A stretch of DNA of 64,000 nt, from assembly GCA_963805445.1 (NCBI GenBank), contig CAWDUI010000038.1, positions 186,001-250,000 on the forward strand, in the 5' to 3' direction. The notes under the pieces are model-generated. The model was not told the origin of the DNA. It was given only the letters and a program-made list of their open reading frames with translations, and ran no database searches. This stretch comes from JAENVT01 sp963805445 (GTDB taxonomy: Bacteria; Actinomycetota; Acidimicrobiia; Acidimicrobiales; Ilumatobacteraceae). Of the stretch, positions 28,839 to 38,669 are shown piece after piece (position 1 is the stretch's first letter; the number at the start of each line of letters is the position of its first letter). Made by a program: the position numbers and the translations under genes.

Positions 28839-31151
28839 GTGAAAACCGTCGAGCAATCAGCGACCCGGGTCTGGGCTTTCCTGGCTCTTGCCGTGGCCGC
28901 GGCGGCGATCTACTTCCTCGCCCTCGACGGAACTGCGGCGGCGGTCTACTGGGATGTCTGCGTTGCGGCGATGCTCGGCTTCGGGTTCGTCGTCGTGTCG
29001 CGCTTCGACCGCCATCGTGGTGCGTGGACCGTGGTGCTGCTCGGCCAAGCCTGCTTTGTGATCGGTGACGTGTGCTTCGCTGTGCTCGAGCACATCTTCC
29101 ACAGTGATGCCTATCCGAACATCGGCGACATCTTCTACGTCGCCGGGTACCCGTTCACCGCTGTCGGCCTCACCATGCTGTTGCGTTCCCGCGGCTCGTC
29201 GCGCGATGCCGGTGGCGTGATCGACGGCTTCATCGTCGCCACCAGTGTGGGCGTGCTGCTGTGGGTCTTCTTCGTCGTACCCACTGCGTTCGACGACACC
29301 ATCCCGGTGTTCGAGCGACTCGTCAGCGTCGCCTACCCGGCCGGCGACCTGTTGCTGATCGCGATCGGCGCCCAACTTGCCGTGCGTGCGGTCCGCCGCC
29401 AGGCGCCCTACTGGATCGTCGCGATCGCACTGGTGGCCTTGCTGGTCTCGGACCTCGGCTACCTCTATCAATCGCTGTACGGCGTGTACGCGGAGGGTGA
29501 TCCCATCGACTTCGGCTGGTGGATCAGCTACGCCCTGATCGTCGCCGTCCTGCTGCATCCCCACGTCGGCGACATCGCCGCCGCGCCCACCAGGTCGACG
29601 CCGCGCCTGTCGCCGCGACGGATCGTCGTGCTGTCGCTGGTGACCGTGGCCGCGCCGTTGACGATCGCGGCGCGCTCGGCGGCGGGGGCGAGCCTGCAAC
29701 TGCCCGTGCTGCTCGGTGGCACGGTGGTGCTGTTCGCTCTCGTGGTCATGCGCCTCGTGGTGATGGCGAGGGAGTTGGAGACCAGTCGCACGCTGTTGCT
29801 GCACGAGGCGACTCACGATGCACTGACCGGGTTGAGCAACCGCACCCTGTTCAGCGAGAAGATCGCCGACGCGCTCGAACTGGGCCCGGTTGCGGTGCTG
29901 TGCCTCGATCTCGACGATTTCAAGCTGGTCAACGACAGCCTCGGTCATCCCGCCGGTGATGAGGTGCTGCGGGTGGTCGGCGAGCGGCTGTCGGGCCTGC
30001 TGCGGCCGGGTGACGCCGTGGCCCGCCTCGGTGGAGACGAGTTCGCCATGTTGATCTGTGATCGCGACGCCTTGACCGGCGCTGCGGTCGCCCAGCGTGC
30101 GTTGGAGTCGATCCGTCAACCGATCGGCATTCCTGCCGGGCACGCGGTGCACTCCAACGTGTCGGTGGGTGTGGCCCACAGCACTGACGACAGCTCGGTC
30201 GAGGCGTTGCTGCGCGATGCCGACATCGCCATGTACCTCGCCAAGCAATCGGGCAAGGGCCATCACGAGGTGTTCCAGCCGGGCATGCGTCAAGACATGA
30301 TCGATCGGCTGGAGATCCGCGCCGAGTTGGCCGAGGCGCTGGCACGCGACGAGTTCGTGCTGCACTACCAACCGATCGTCGAAGTCGCGACCGGGAGACC
30401 GGTCGGCGTGGAGGCACTGCTGCGGTGGGAACATCCGCGCCGTGGCCGCGTCGAGCCGATGCAGTTCATCCCATTGGCCGAAGAAACCGGGCTGATCGTC
30501 CCCATCGGTCGGTGGGTGTTGATGGAGGCCTGCCGACGCGCCGTCGAGCTCGATCCGCGGCCCGATGGTCTCGAGATCGCCGTCAACCTCTCGGCGGTTC
30601 AGCTGCGCGACCCCGACCTCGTCGACGATGTGCAGCGGGCGCTCGACAGCGCCGGCCTCGCCCCGTCGCGGCTGATCCTCGAGCTGACCGAGTCGGCAGT
30701 GGTCAGTGACATCGAGGCGGCGGCCATCACGCTGTGCGAGTTGCGGACCCATGGAGTGCGCATCGCCCTCGACGACTTCGGCGCCGGTTATGCGTCGTTG
30801 CAGCACCTGCGGGCGTTCCCCGTCGACATCGTCAAGCTCGATCGCAGCTTCGTGGTCAGCAGCCTGCAGACCGACTCAACCGTGCTGAGCGGCCTGATCG
30901 AGATGGCTGCCAATCTCGGCATGGAGACGGTTGGCGAGGGAATCGAGGAGCCCAGCCAGCTCGACATGCTGCGCACCTTGCGCTGCCGGTATGCGCAAGG
31001 GTTCCTGATCGCCAGGCCGATGCCGTCGGATCGTCTCTCCGAGGTGTACGCGATCGGCGGGCCGACCGATCTCGATGCCTTCGAAGAAGTTCTGTTGGAT
31101 GAGCGAACACCTGTTCGATATACTTCCACGGGTGTCGACATCGCTCGCTGA
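28839..31151 (+). CDS. Membrane-bound GGDEF-EAL protein (c-di-GMP turnover)
   Basis: 770 residues from GTG 28839. It has about 8-10 hydrophobic segments in the N-terminal ~310 residues, forming a membrane sensory region (VWAFLALAVAAAAIYFLAL and others). A GGDEF domain follows (HDALTGLSNRTLF, DLDDFKLVNDSLGH, active-site RLGGDEF), then an EAL domain (GVEALLRWEHP, ELTESAV, DDFGAGYASL, KLDRSFV). Both catalytic signatures are intact, so cyclase and phosphodiesterase activities are both possible. Its last codons contain the SOS box and -10 of imuA'. Confidence 0.9.
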   Translation: MKTVEQSATRVWAFLALAVAAAAIYFLALDGTAAAVYWDVCVAAMLGFGFVVVSRFDRHRGAWTVVLLGQACFVIGDVCFAVLEHIFHSDAYPNIGDIFYVAGYPFTAVGLTMLLRSRGSSRDAGGVIDGFIVATSVGVLLWVFFVVPTAFDDTIPVFERLVSVAYPAGDLLLIAIGAQLAVRAVRRQAPYWIVAIALVALLVSDLGYLYQSLYGVYAEGDPIDFGWWISYALIVAVLLHPHVGDIAAAPTRSTPRLSPRRIVVLSLVTVAAPLTIAARSAAGASLQLPVLLGGTVVLFALVVMRLVVMARELETSRTLLLHEATHDALTGLSNRTLFSEKIADALELGPVAVLCLDLDDFKLVNDSLGHPAGDEVLRVVGERLSGLLRPGDAVARLGGDEFAMLICDRDALTGAAVAQRALESIRQPIGIPAGHAVHSNVSVGVAHSTDDSSVEALLRDADIAMYLAKQSGKGHHEVFQPGMRQDMIDRLEIRAELAEALARDEFVLHYQPIVEVATGRPVGVEALLRWEHPRRGRVEPMQFIPLAEETGLIVPIGRWVLMEACRRAVELDPRPDGLEIAVNLSAVQLRDPDLVDDVQRALDSAGLAPSRLILELTESAVVSDIEAAAITLCELRTHGVRIALDDFGAGYASLQHLRAFPVDIVKLDRSFVVSSLQTDSTVLSGLIEMAANLGMETVGEGIEEPSQLDMLRTLRCRYAQGFLIARPMPSDRLSEVYAIGGPTDLDAFEEVLLDERTPVRYTSTGVDIAR
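31104..31124 (+). promoter_or_regulatory. LexA (SOS) box and -10 of imuA'
   Basis: CGAACACCTGTTCG (31104-31117) is a perfect palindromic actinobacterial SOS box. One base later comes TATACT (31119-31124), a near-consensus -10. The GTG of imuA' starts seven bases after it. dnaE2 has the same box/-10 geometry at 48835-48855. Confidence 0.85.
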
Positions 31152-31806
31152 ACGCTTTCCTGCGCTGATCGCCGTCGCGGCCAGCGAGCGTACGTTGCCC
31201 GTCGACCCGTGCCTGGCCGGGTTGCTGCCGTCCCTGCAACGCGGGTCCACCATCGCCTGCGGGGGCCGGGCCGCGGTGTCGTTGGCACTGGCAATCGCTG
31301 CATCACCGTCGCGTGAAGGCGCCTGGGTCGGGGTTGCCGGCCTGCCGGAGTTGGGCATCCGCGCTGCTGCCGAGATGGGTGTGGCGTTGCAGCGATTGGT
31401 GATGGTCACCGGCGATCCGTCGTGGGTCGATGTGTTGGCGGCGATGATCGACGGGTTCGACGTGATCCTTGTCGGCCAGGGCGTCGCCCGGCTGGGTCCT
31501 GGTGCCGTCCGCCGGCTGCAGGCCAGGGCGCAGTCGCGTGGGGTGGTCATGCTCACCGTGGGGGTGCCCGCACTCGGCGCCGATCTGCAACTGACCGCCG
31601 ACGACGACCACTGGGTCGGGCTCGGCCAGGGTCACGGGGTGGCAACGGGCCGGCGAGTGTCGGTCGAACTGGGTGGCAGGCGCATGCCTCGACCGCGGCA
31701 GGCAACCGTGTGGTTGCCCGGCGCCGGCGGCGCGCTGGCAGCCGCCGTCGACACCGCGCCTGACACCCGCGAGACCACCCTTCATGCCGTCGCGGCGATT
31801 TCCTAG
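31132..31806 (+). CDS. imuA: ImuA'-like mutasome accessory protein
   Basis: 224 residues from GTG 31132, selected by the -10 and SOS box placement. It has a RecA-like fold with a degenerate nucleotide loop (STIACGGRAAVSLALAIAAS) and the strand/helix phrases GAWVGVAGLPELGIRAAAEM and VILVGQGVARLGPGAVRRL. In mycobacteria ImuA' bridges ImuB and DnaE2 for error-prone lesion bypass. The loss of a consensus P-loop Lys fits that scaffold role. It overlaps the 3' end of the GGDEF-EAL gene and precedes imuB by 13 bases. Confidence 0.85.
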   Translation: MSTSLAERFPALIAVAASERTLPVDPCLAGLLPSLQRGSTIACGGRAAVSLALAIAASPSREGAWVGVAGLPELGIRAAAEMGVALQRLVMVTGDPSWVDVLAAMIDGFDVILVGQGVARLGPGAVRRLQARAQSRGVVMLTVGVPALGADLQLTADDDHWVGLGQGHGVATGRRVSVELGGRRMPRPRQATVWLPGAGGALAAAVDTAPDTRETTLHAVAAIS

Positions 31807-31819
31807 GGTGGCGACAACG

Positions 31820-33427
31820 ATGCGCTCGATCGCTCCACGGCTGGGCGTGTTGTGGTGCCCGAACTGGGCCGTGGTCGCCGCCCAGGCCACAGCTGACGAG
31901 CCCGTTGTGGTGCTGTACGGCAACCGCGTCGTTGCTCACTCGTTGGCGGCAGCGCGAGACGGGATCGTGGTCGGTCAGCGCCGCCGTCAGGCCCAGTCGT
32001 GTTGCCCGCATGTGCGCCTGGTTGCCCACGACCCCGACGGCGATGCTCGCCGCTTCGAGGGGGTGGTCACGGCGATCGCCGCGCTGATCCCGCGAATCGA
32101 GATCACCGAGCCGGGCATGGTCTCGTTCCTTGCCAAGGGGCCATCGCGGTACTTCGGTGGGGAAGCAGCAATGGCCGAGCGGATGAGGAACCTGGCCACC
32201 AGCGAGCTCGCTGATGCGGGCACGGCGCTGGAGGCGGTCGGAGGATTCGGGGTCGGTGTGGCCGATGGGCGATTCGCGGCAACGATTGCCGCGCAACGCT
32301 CTACAGGCGGGGCCCCGGTGATCGTGGCCAACGGGCCGGAGGCCACCGCCCGGTTCCTGGCTCCGTTGCCGGTGCAGTTGCTGGCGTCGGTCGCGGGCCT
32401 CGGCGACGAGTTCGTGCAGTTGTTGCAGCGACTCGGGATTCGCCAGTTGGGCGACCTGGCCGCGCTGTCGGCTGCCGATGTGCTGGCCCGGTTCGGGCGA
32501 ACCGGCGAGTTCGCTCATCGCCTGGCCCGTGGTGGCGACGACCGCCCGCCCGACACCGTCGAGCCGCCCAGTGGGCTGGTCGCCATCCAGGTGCTCGACG
32601 ACCCCGCTCACCACGTCGACACCCTGGTCTTCATCGCCAGGCAACTGGCCGATGAACTGTCGAGCGCACTCGGCGCGGACGGCAAGGTCTGCACTCGACT
32701 GATCATCACCGCCGAGACCGATCACAGCGAACGCAACGAGCGACTGTGGTATCGCTCGACGGGTTTGTCGGCGGCGGCGATGGTCGAACGGGCCCGATGG
32801 CAACTCGATGCCTGGGTCAACAGCGCCGCACTCTCGGCCGGCGTGACGATGCTGCGCCTCGAGCCGATCGAAGTGCGCAGTGACGATGGCGTGCAACTGG
32901 GGCTGTGGGGCGGGCGCACCCAGGCCGACGAGTGGGCAGCGCGTGCGGTTGCCCGGCTGGCGACGTTGGCCGGGGCCGATCAGGTGGTTGTTCCGGCGGC
33001 GACGGGTGGTCGGTTGCCCGGCGATGCCTATGCCTGGGTGCCGGCAGTCACTGCTGACCTGGTCGACCCGGCTCAACGGCTGACCCCGACCGATGGGCCA
33101 TGGCCGGGCAGCTTGCCCAGCCCGGCGCCGGCGGTCGTGCACGCCGAGCCAGTGGCGATCGAGGTGCACGACGCCGAGGGCCACGCCGTTCGGGTGACCG
33201 GCAGGGGATCAGTCGGCGCGCCACCGGCCACGGTGCAGCGTGGCGGAAAGGCCGCGTCCACCGAGACCGTGGTCGCCTGGGCGGGTCCGTGGCCGTTGGA
33301 AGAGCGCTGGTGGGATGCCGCCAGGGCCAGGCGATCGGCACGTTTCCAGCTGCTGACCGGTTCGGGCTCGTTGTTGCTGGTCAGCCTGGAACGACAGCGG
33401 TGGTGGCTGCTCGGCGAGTACCGCTAG
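31820..33427 (+). CDS. imuB: ImuB, catalytically inactive Y-family polymerase homologue
   Basis: 535 residues from ATG 31820. It has the Y-family architecture: PRLGVLWCPNWAVVAAQATA for the finger/palm start, PRIEITEPGMVSFLAKGPSR where active polymerases carry acidic residues, and helix-hairpin-helix LLQRLGIRQLGDLAALSAAD. The beta-clamp-binding motif QLGLWGG near the C-terminus is characteristic of ImuB. It is the hub linking the clamp, ImuA' and DnaE2. The reading frame is intact. Transcription is presumably from the imuA' SOS promoter. Confidence 0.9.
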   Translation: MRSIAPRLGVLWCPNWAVVAAQATADEPVVVLYGNRVVAHSLAAARDGIVVGQRRRQAQSCCPHVRLVAHDPDGDARRFEGVVTAIAALIPRIEITEPGMVSFLAKGPSRYFGGEAAMAERMRNLATSELADAGTALEAVGGFGVGVADGRFAATIAAQRSTGGAPVIVANGPEATARFLAPLPVQLLASVAGLGDEFVQLLQRLGIRQLGDLAALSAADVLARFGRTGEFAHRLARGGDDRPPDTVEPPSGLVAIQVLDDPAHHVDTLVFIARQLADELSSALGADGKVCTRLIITAETDHSERNERLWYRSTGLSAAAMVERARWQLDAWVNSAALSAGVTMLRLEPIEVRSDDGVQLGLWGGRTQADEWAARAVARLATLAGADQVVVPAATGGRLPGDAYAWVPAVTADLVDPAQRLTPTDGPWPGSLPSPAPAVVHAEPVAIEVHDAEGHAVRVTGRGSVGAPPATVQRGGKAASTETVVAWAGPWPLEERWWDAARARRSARFQLLTGSGSLLLVSLERQRWWLLGEYR

Positions 33428-33487
33428 CGCTTGCCCTGGCGTGATCGAGGCGACTAAGTTCGCTTGTTGAACTGACTCGGAGGCGAC

Positions 33488-35839
33488 ATGACCGACACCC
33501 TCAACAACGACCCAGGCAAAACACGACCCAGGCAACAACGACACAGGCAGCACCGACACCTGGCATCCGACGGCATGCGTGCTGTGCTCGATCAACTGTG
33601 GGCTCGAGGTGCGTGTCGACGGGCCGGCCATCACCCGGGTGCGCGGCGACAAGGCCCATCCCGGTTCGCAGGGCTACACCTGCGAGAAGGGCTTGCGCAT
33701 CGATCACTACCAGAACGGCCCGCACCGGCTGACCAGCCCGCTGCGCCGCCGGCCGGACGGTTCGTTCGAAGAGATCGACTGGGACACCGCGATCGCCGAA
33801 GTCGCCGCCAGGTTCAGCGACGTGATCGCCGAGCACGGTGGCGACAAGATCTTGTTCTACGGCGGGGGAGGGCAGGGCAACCACCTCGGTGGCGGGTACG
33901 GCGGCTCGACGCGCGCCGCGCTCGGCATCAAGTACACCTCCAACGCGCTGGCGCAGGAGAAGACCGGCGAGTTCTGGGTCGATGGTCAGTTGTTCGGCCG
34001 GTCCCGCTGCCACACCACCGGTGATTACGAGCGTGCCCAGGTCGCGGTGTTCTGGGGCAAGAACCCGTGGCAATCCCACGGCTTCCCCCAGGCGCGCAAG
34101 ATCCTCAAGGAGATCGCCAACGATCCTGCCCGAACCCTGATCGTCGTCGACCCGCGGCGCACCGAGTCCGCCGATCTCGCCGACATCCACCTTCGCCCAC
34201 GCCCGGGTGGCGATGCCGATCTGCTCGCGGCGCTGCTGGCGACACTCGTCGACGAGCACCTGCTGGCCGATCGCTGGTTGGCCGACAACGCCCATGGTGT
34301 CGACGAGGTCGTCGCCCACTTGCGGGCGATCGACATCGGCGCGTCATGCGATCGCGCCGGTGTCGACGAAGCCACGGTGCGTCACGCCGCACGAGTGATC
34401 GCCGGGGCAACCGGCGGCGTGTCGATCTATGAAGACCTCGGCATCCAGATGGCCCCGCACTCCACGCTGAACAGCTACCTCGAAAAGCTGATCGTGTTGC
34501 TGACCGGGAACTTCGGGATTCCCGGCGGGATGAACCTCCACTCGCACTTCGTGGCGCTGCTCGGCGGCAACGCCGGCAACCGCCGCCCCGGCGACCCCGA
34601 GCCGGGCACGCCGGTCACCGGGCACCGGCTGGTCACCGGGCTGGTGCCGTGCAACGTGATCCCCGACGAGATCCTCGGTGACCACCCGGATCGGTTCCGG
34701 GCGATGCTGATCGAGTCGGGCAACCCGGTGCATTCCTTGGCCGACAGCCAACGCATGCGTCAGGCGTTGCGCGCCCTGGAACTGGTCGTCGTGATCGATG
34801 TCGCGCTCACGGAGACGGCGCGCCAGGCCGACTACGTGCTGCCTGCCGCCTCGCAGTACGAGAAGTGGGAGTGCACGTTCTTCAACCTCGAGTTCCCGCG
34901 CAACGTGTACCACCTGCGCCGACCCATCTTCGAGCCCCTTGCCGGCACGCTGCCGGAGTACGAGATCCACTCCCGGCTGTGTCGAGCGTCTGGGTGCATA
35001 CACCGATGCCGATCTGGTGACGCTGCGCGAAGCCGCAGTCGCCGGCAGGGCCGCGTTCGCCGAGGCCTTCATCAACGTCAGCATCGAGCGCCCCAAGCTC
35101 GCCAAGTTGGCCGCGGTGTTGCTGTACGAGACCCTCGGCCCGACGTTGTCGACTCCCGACGGCGTCGATGCGCGCGGCGCGGCCGCGGTGTGGGGACTGG
35201 CCCAGCGTTGTGCGCTGGGCAACGCCGATTCGATCCGCCGCGCCGACATCAGTGACGACTCGGCGGTCAGCCTCGGCGACGCGCTGTTCGACGCGATCCT
35301 GGCCGCGCCGCACGGCCTGACGTTCACGGTCGACGACTACGACGAGACCTTCCGCCGGCTGGAAACCCCCGACAAGAAGGTCTCGCTGGCCATCCCGGCG
35401 TTGCTCGACGAGCTCGACACCCTGACGACAGTCGTCGGCCGCCAGCCGTGCCGCGACGATCGACTACCCCTTCGTGCTGGCTGCCGGCGAGCGCCGGTCG
35501 TCGACCGCCAACACGATCCAGCGTGACCCGGCGTGGCGCAAGAAGGATGCGCAGGGCGCGCTGCGCGTCTCGATCGAAGATGCGGAGCGCATCGGGTTGA
35601 CCGATGGCGATCGGGCGCGGATCACCACCAAGCGCGGCACGGCCGTCGCGGTCGTCGAGGTCACCGACACGTTGCGGGCGGGGCACATCACGTTGCCCAA
35701 CGGCTTCGGCCTCGGACCCGGTGGCTCCAGCGATGCGATCGGCGTTGCGCCGAACGAGCTGACATCGTCGGACGATCGCGACTGGTTCGCCGGCACCCCG
35801 CACCACAAGCACGTTCCGGCACGGCTCGAGCGGGTCTGA
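33488..35839 (+). CDS. Molybdopterin oxidoreductase, formate dehydrogenase/nitrate reductase-like (frameshifted)
   Basis: ATG 33488 follows GGAGG. The N-terminal [4Fe-4S] ligands read ACVLCSINCGLEV...GYTCEKG, the spacing of this superfamily. Molybdopterin-binding and catalytic-domain phrases are FYGGGGQGNHLGGGYGG, the likely Mo-ligand Cys in RSRCHTTGDYE, VVDPRRTESADLADIHLRPR, IPGGMNLHSHFV and YVLPAASQYEKWE. The C-terminal MopB domain is LPNGFGLGPGG. Frame changes lie near 33560, 34985 and 35455. No partner subunit is adjacent, so it may act with a separate electron carrier. The substrate is unknown. Confidence 0.8.
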
Positions 35840-36414
35840 TGCGCCGTACGCGATTCGACGACTGGCCCTGCCCGATCGCCAGGGCCACCGATCTGATCGG
35901 TGACTGGTGGACGCCGCTGATCATGCGCGAGGCGTTCTCCGGGCGGCGCCGATTCGACGAGTTCCAGTCGGCGCTCGACACGCCGCGCGCCGTGTTGACC
36001 GTGCGCTTGAAGCGGCTGTGCGCCGAGGGGATGCTCGAGCGCGTCGCCTATCAGCAGTCACCAGTGCGCTACGAGTACCGGTTGACCGACAAGGGGCGGG
36101 CTTTCTGGGATGTGCTGGCCGCCATGTGGCGATGGGGCAGCGACTGGCTGTGGCCTGATGATGCTCCACCGGTCGTGCTGAAAGACCGCCAGACCGGACG
36201 CATCGTGCAGCCGCTCGTCGTCGACGCGGAGACCGGCGAGCACCTCGACGTGCGCACCGTGCGCATCGGACGCGCCCCGCTGTCGACGTTGATTCACTGC
36301 AGCCGGCTGATCAGCGTGGCCAAGGTCTCGATCGCGCCGGGTTCGGCAACATCGACCAGCCGCAGGATCACGGTCGTGACCCCGGCCTCGGCCAGGCGCA
36401 TCACTCGTTCGTAG
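35839..36414 (+). CDS. HxlR-family winged-helix regulator
   Basis: The ATG overlaps the previous stop (TGATG). It has the HxlR signature WPCPIARATDLIGDWWTPLI, then RRFDEFQSALDTPRAVLTVR and RLKRLCAEGMLERVAYQQ with the wing YRLTDKGRAFWDVL. Cys in the CPI motif may be redox-sensitive. The frame stays open to 36414, but residues beyond about 36290 are antisense to the neighbouring gene, so the true C-terminus is probably near 36290 after an indel. It is likely coupled to, and may regulate, the molybdopterin enzyme. Confidence 0.8.
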   Translation: MRRTRFDDWPCPIARATDLIGDWWTPLIMREAFSGRRRFDEFQSALDTPRAVLTVRLKRLCAEGMLERVAYQQSPVRYEYRLTDKGRAFWDVLAAMWRWGSDWLWPDDAPPVVLKDRQTGRIVQPLVVDAETGEHLDVRTVRIGRAPLSTLIHCSRLISVAKVSIAPGSATSTSRRITVVTPASARRITRS

Positions 36415-37781
36415 TGATCACCCACCGTCCCGGCGTTGGTCTCGCGGGCGAATCGGTCGGCTCCCATGCGCTGCGGGCGGAGGCGGTCGATCGACGCGGC
36501 GACGGCGTCGCGGTCGCGCCCGATCAGCACCGTCGACAGGTGAGAGACATCGATCTCGCCCGCGTCGCGGCCGAACTCGAGGCAGTGACGGGCAAGTGCG
36601 GCGACCTTTCCGGACACGACGTCCGGCTCACCGAACAGGTTGCACCCGTCGGCGTAACGGGCCACGAGTCGCAACGTGCGCCGCTCACCCGACCCACCGA
36701 CCACGATCGGCACACGCGGCTGGACGGGCCGCGGGTAGCAGAGGGTCTCAGCGATGGTGACCGTCTGGCCCTCGAACCGCGGCGACCCTTTGCCCCACAG
36801 CATCGGCAGTACCTGCAGCGCGTCGTCGAGGTGCGCATATCGACGATCGAGCGCGGGCATCTCGATACCTGCTGCGGCGTACTCCTGAGCGAACCAGCCG
36901 ACGCCCAACCCGCACATGATGCGACCGCGGGACAACACGTCGAGCGTGGCGATCTGCTTGGCCAGCACTGCGGGGTGGTGACGGAACGCGGGCGACACCA
37001 ACACGCCGAGCCGAACTCGGTCGGTGACCGCGGCCAGCCAGGCCAGCGCTGTGTACGGCTCCGGGATGTCGGCCCACGCCGGGCCGACCTGTGGGATCTG
37101 GCGAAGGTGATCCATCATCCAGATGTGATCGACACCCGCGGCTTCAGCTGCGGCGCCGATGGACCGCAGGTGTCCCGGCAGTTCTCCGCGCCCTCCCGGC
37201 CAGTCGAACGACGACAGGTGCAGGCCCACCCGAATCCCTGCCGGGGCGGTGACGGGCGTGGTGCCGGCGACCGAGGGTGATCGGCGACGAGTCGTCAGCG
37301 CCGCGGGCACCACCACGACCGGCTCTGGAGTCAGCACGTCGTCCCACGGTTCGGCCAGCACGTCGGCGCGAATGCCCGGCCATCGGCGGAGCTGTTTGGC
37401 AACCACATCGGCCGGCACCGAGACCGGTCGTGCCGCGTTGCGACGCCGGCACTCGGTCGCGGCAGTGTCGAAGACCACTGCGATGCACGCCAGCCGTGCC
37501 TGACGGGCAAGGTTCCTCCACGCAGCACGCATGTCGGCGTCGAAGCCCAGCGTGTCGACGACGGTGGTCAGCCGTCTCCGCAGACGGCGGGCGACGATGT
37601 CGTCGAGCACGGCGAACGCGTCGGTCGAAGCCCGAAGATCGTGCTCGGTCTCACCGACGACGGCGCGCAGGGCGTCGCTCGACACGATCTGGTTCGCGGC
37701 GAAGTGCTCTGCCGCCCACGCCGACTTGCCGGAGGCGACCGGGCCGATCAGAACGACCAGACAGGGGACGGCAACTGCGAT
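36294..37781 (-). CDS. P-loop kinase fused to an F420-type LLM oxidoreductase
   Basis: The N-terminal ~130 residues are a small P-loop kinase: Walker A VLIGPVASGKSAWAAEHF, then NQIVSSDALRAVVGE. The C-terminal ~320 residues are a bacterial-luciferase-like LLM domain of the F420-dependent group: GIRVGLHLSSFDWPGG, VDHIWMMDHLRQIPQVG, LGVLVSPAFRHHPAVLAKQ and RIMCGLGVGWFAQEY. The Walker A lies upstream of the first available start (GTG 37685), and no start codon is found back to the in-frame TAA, so the 5' end is unresolved and may hide an indel. The fusion joins phosphoryl transfer and flavin redox. Confidence 0.75.
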   Translation of the reverse strand: MAVAVPCLVVLIGPVASGKSAWAAEHFAANQIVSSDALRAVVGETEHDLRASTDAFAVLDDIVARRLRRRLTTVVDTLGFDADMRAAWRNLARQARLACIAVVFDTAATECRRRNAARPVSVPADVVAKQLRRWPGIRADVLAEPWDDVLTPEPVVVVPAALTTRRRSPSVAGTTPVTAPAGIRVGLHLSSFDWPGGRGELPGHLRSIGAAAEAAGVDHIWMMDHLRQIPQVGPAWADIPEPYTALAWLAAVTDRVRLGVLVSPAFRHHPAVLAKQIATLDVLSRGRIMCGLGVGWFAQEYAAAGIEMPALDRRYAHLDDALQVLPMLWGKGSPRFEGQTVTIAETLCYPRPVQPRVPIVVGGSGERRTLRLVARYADGCNLFGEPDVVSGKVAALARHCLEFGRDAGEIDVSHLSTVLIGRDRDAVAASIDRLRPQRMGADRFARETNAGTVGDHYERVMRLAEAGVTTVILRLVDVAEPGAIETLATLISRLQ

Positions 37782-37832
37782 GGCTCGGCTATCCGACCAG
37801 TATTCAGGCTCGCCAGGTTATTGCACCGACGG

Positions 37833-38591
37833 TCAGGCCGGGACGAGCTCGCGGCGATCGACCTCTGGTCGCAGCACGTCGTTGCTCAGCCGGAACCCCA
37901 CGCCGCGAACCGTGTGGATGAAGCGCAGCTCGGGTGCCCGCAGCTGCAACTTGCGACGCAGGTTCGACAGGTGGACATCGACCACATGTGTGTCGCCCAC
38001 CCAATTGGGGCCCCACACCTCTTCGAGGAGTTGCGTACGAGCGCACACCTCCGACGGCCGACGGCACAGCTGCTCGAACAAGGCGAACTCGATCCGGGTC
38101 ACGGGGATGTCGTGGTTGCGTACGCGGATCTCCTTGCGACCGACGTCGACCGTCAGCGGCCCGAGGGTGATGACCGACGCGTGGATCGGGTCCCAGCCGG
38201 AGTGCAGCTGCCGTGGGCGCCGCAGCAGTGCCTGACACCGGGCAGCCAGTTCGTCGGGGTTCACCGGGGTGGAGACCACGTCGTCGGCGCCTGCACGCAG
38301 GGCACGAATACGCATGTTGTCGGCATCGGGGGGAGCGATGCCGACAACATACGAGTCCGTCAATTCACGCATGGTGTCGAACAGACTGCCGCCGTGCGGG
38401 CTGGGCAGTTGCAGATCGACCATGACGACATCGGGTGAGAACGAGGTAGCCAGCGTCAACGCCGCTGGACCTTCCGTCGTTGCACTGACGGAGAACCCAC
38501 GGCTGCGCAACGCGGCCGAGGCAACACGGCGCAACAATGCGTCGCTGACTGCCAGGAGCACACGTGGTGCCAGTTGTGCATCCGGTTCCAT
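37833..38591 (-). CDS. OmpR-family response regulator with a degenerate receiver
   Basis: 252 residues from ATG 38591, behind GGAAG. The receiver keeps the phospho-acceptor Asp (VVMVDLQLPS), but the usual acidic pair is replaced (LLAVSDALLRRV) and the conserved Lys is replaced by Thr (DDVVSTPVNPDEL). The C-terminal winged helix is complete (RIEFALFEQLCRRPSEVCAR, DVHLSNLRRKLQL, TVRGVGFRLSND). No histidine kinase is adjacent. It probably works without classical phosphorylation, or with a distant kinase. Confidence 0.85.
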   Translation of the reverse strand: MEPDAQLAPRVLLAVSDALLRRVASAALRSRGFSVSATTEGPAALTLATSFSPDVVMVDLQLPSPHGGSLFDTMRELTDSYVVGIAPPDADNMRIRALRAGADDVVSTPVNPDELAARCQALLRRPRQLHSGWDPIHASVITLGPLTVDVGRKEIRVRNHDIPVTRIEFALFEQLCRRPSEVCARTQLLEEVWGPNWVGDTHVVDVHLSNLRRKLQLRAPELRFIHTVRGVGFRLSNDVLRPEVDRRELVPA

Positions 38592-38669
38592 TGGTTCTAT
38601 CTTCCGCCTCGTGGTGTGTCGGTCAGTTCCCCGAATTCCCAATCCCTACACAGGAGTTATCGGCACACG

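Noticed and set aside
28857..30806. A 649-codon minus-strand frame opposite the GGDEF-EAL gene
   Set aside because: The plus-strand gene has all catalytic motifs; the opposite frame is His/Asp/Gln-rich with no homology signal.
31553..33184. A 543-codon minus-strand frame
   Set aside because: It is antisense to imuB, which is intact and carries the clamp-binding motif.
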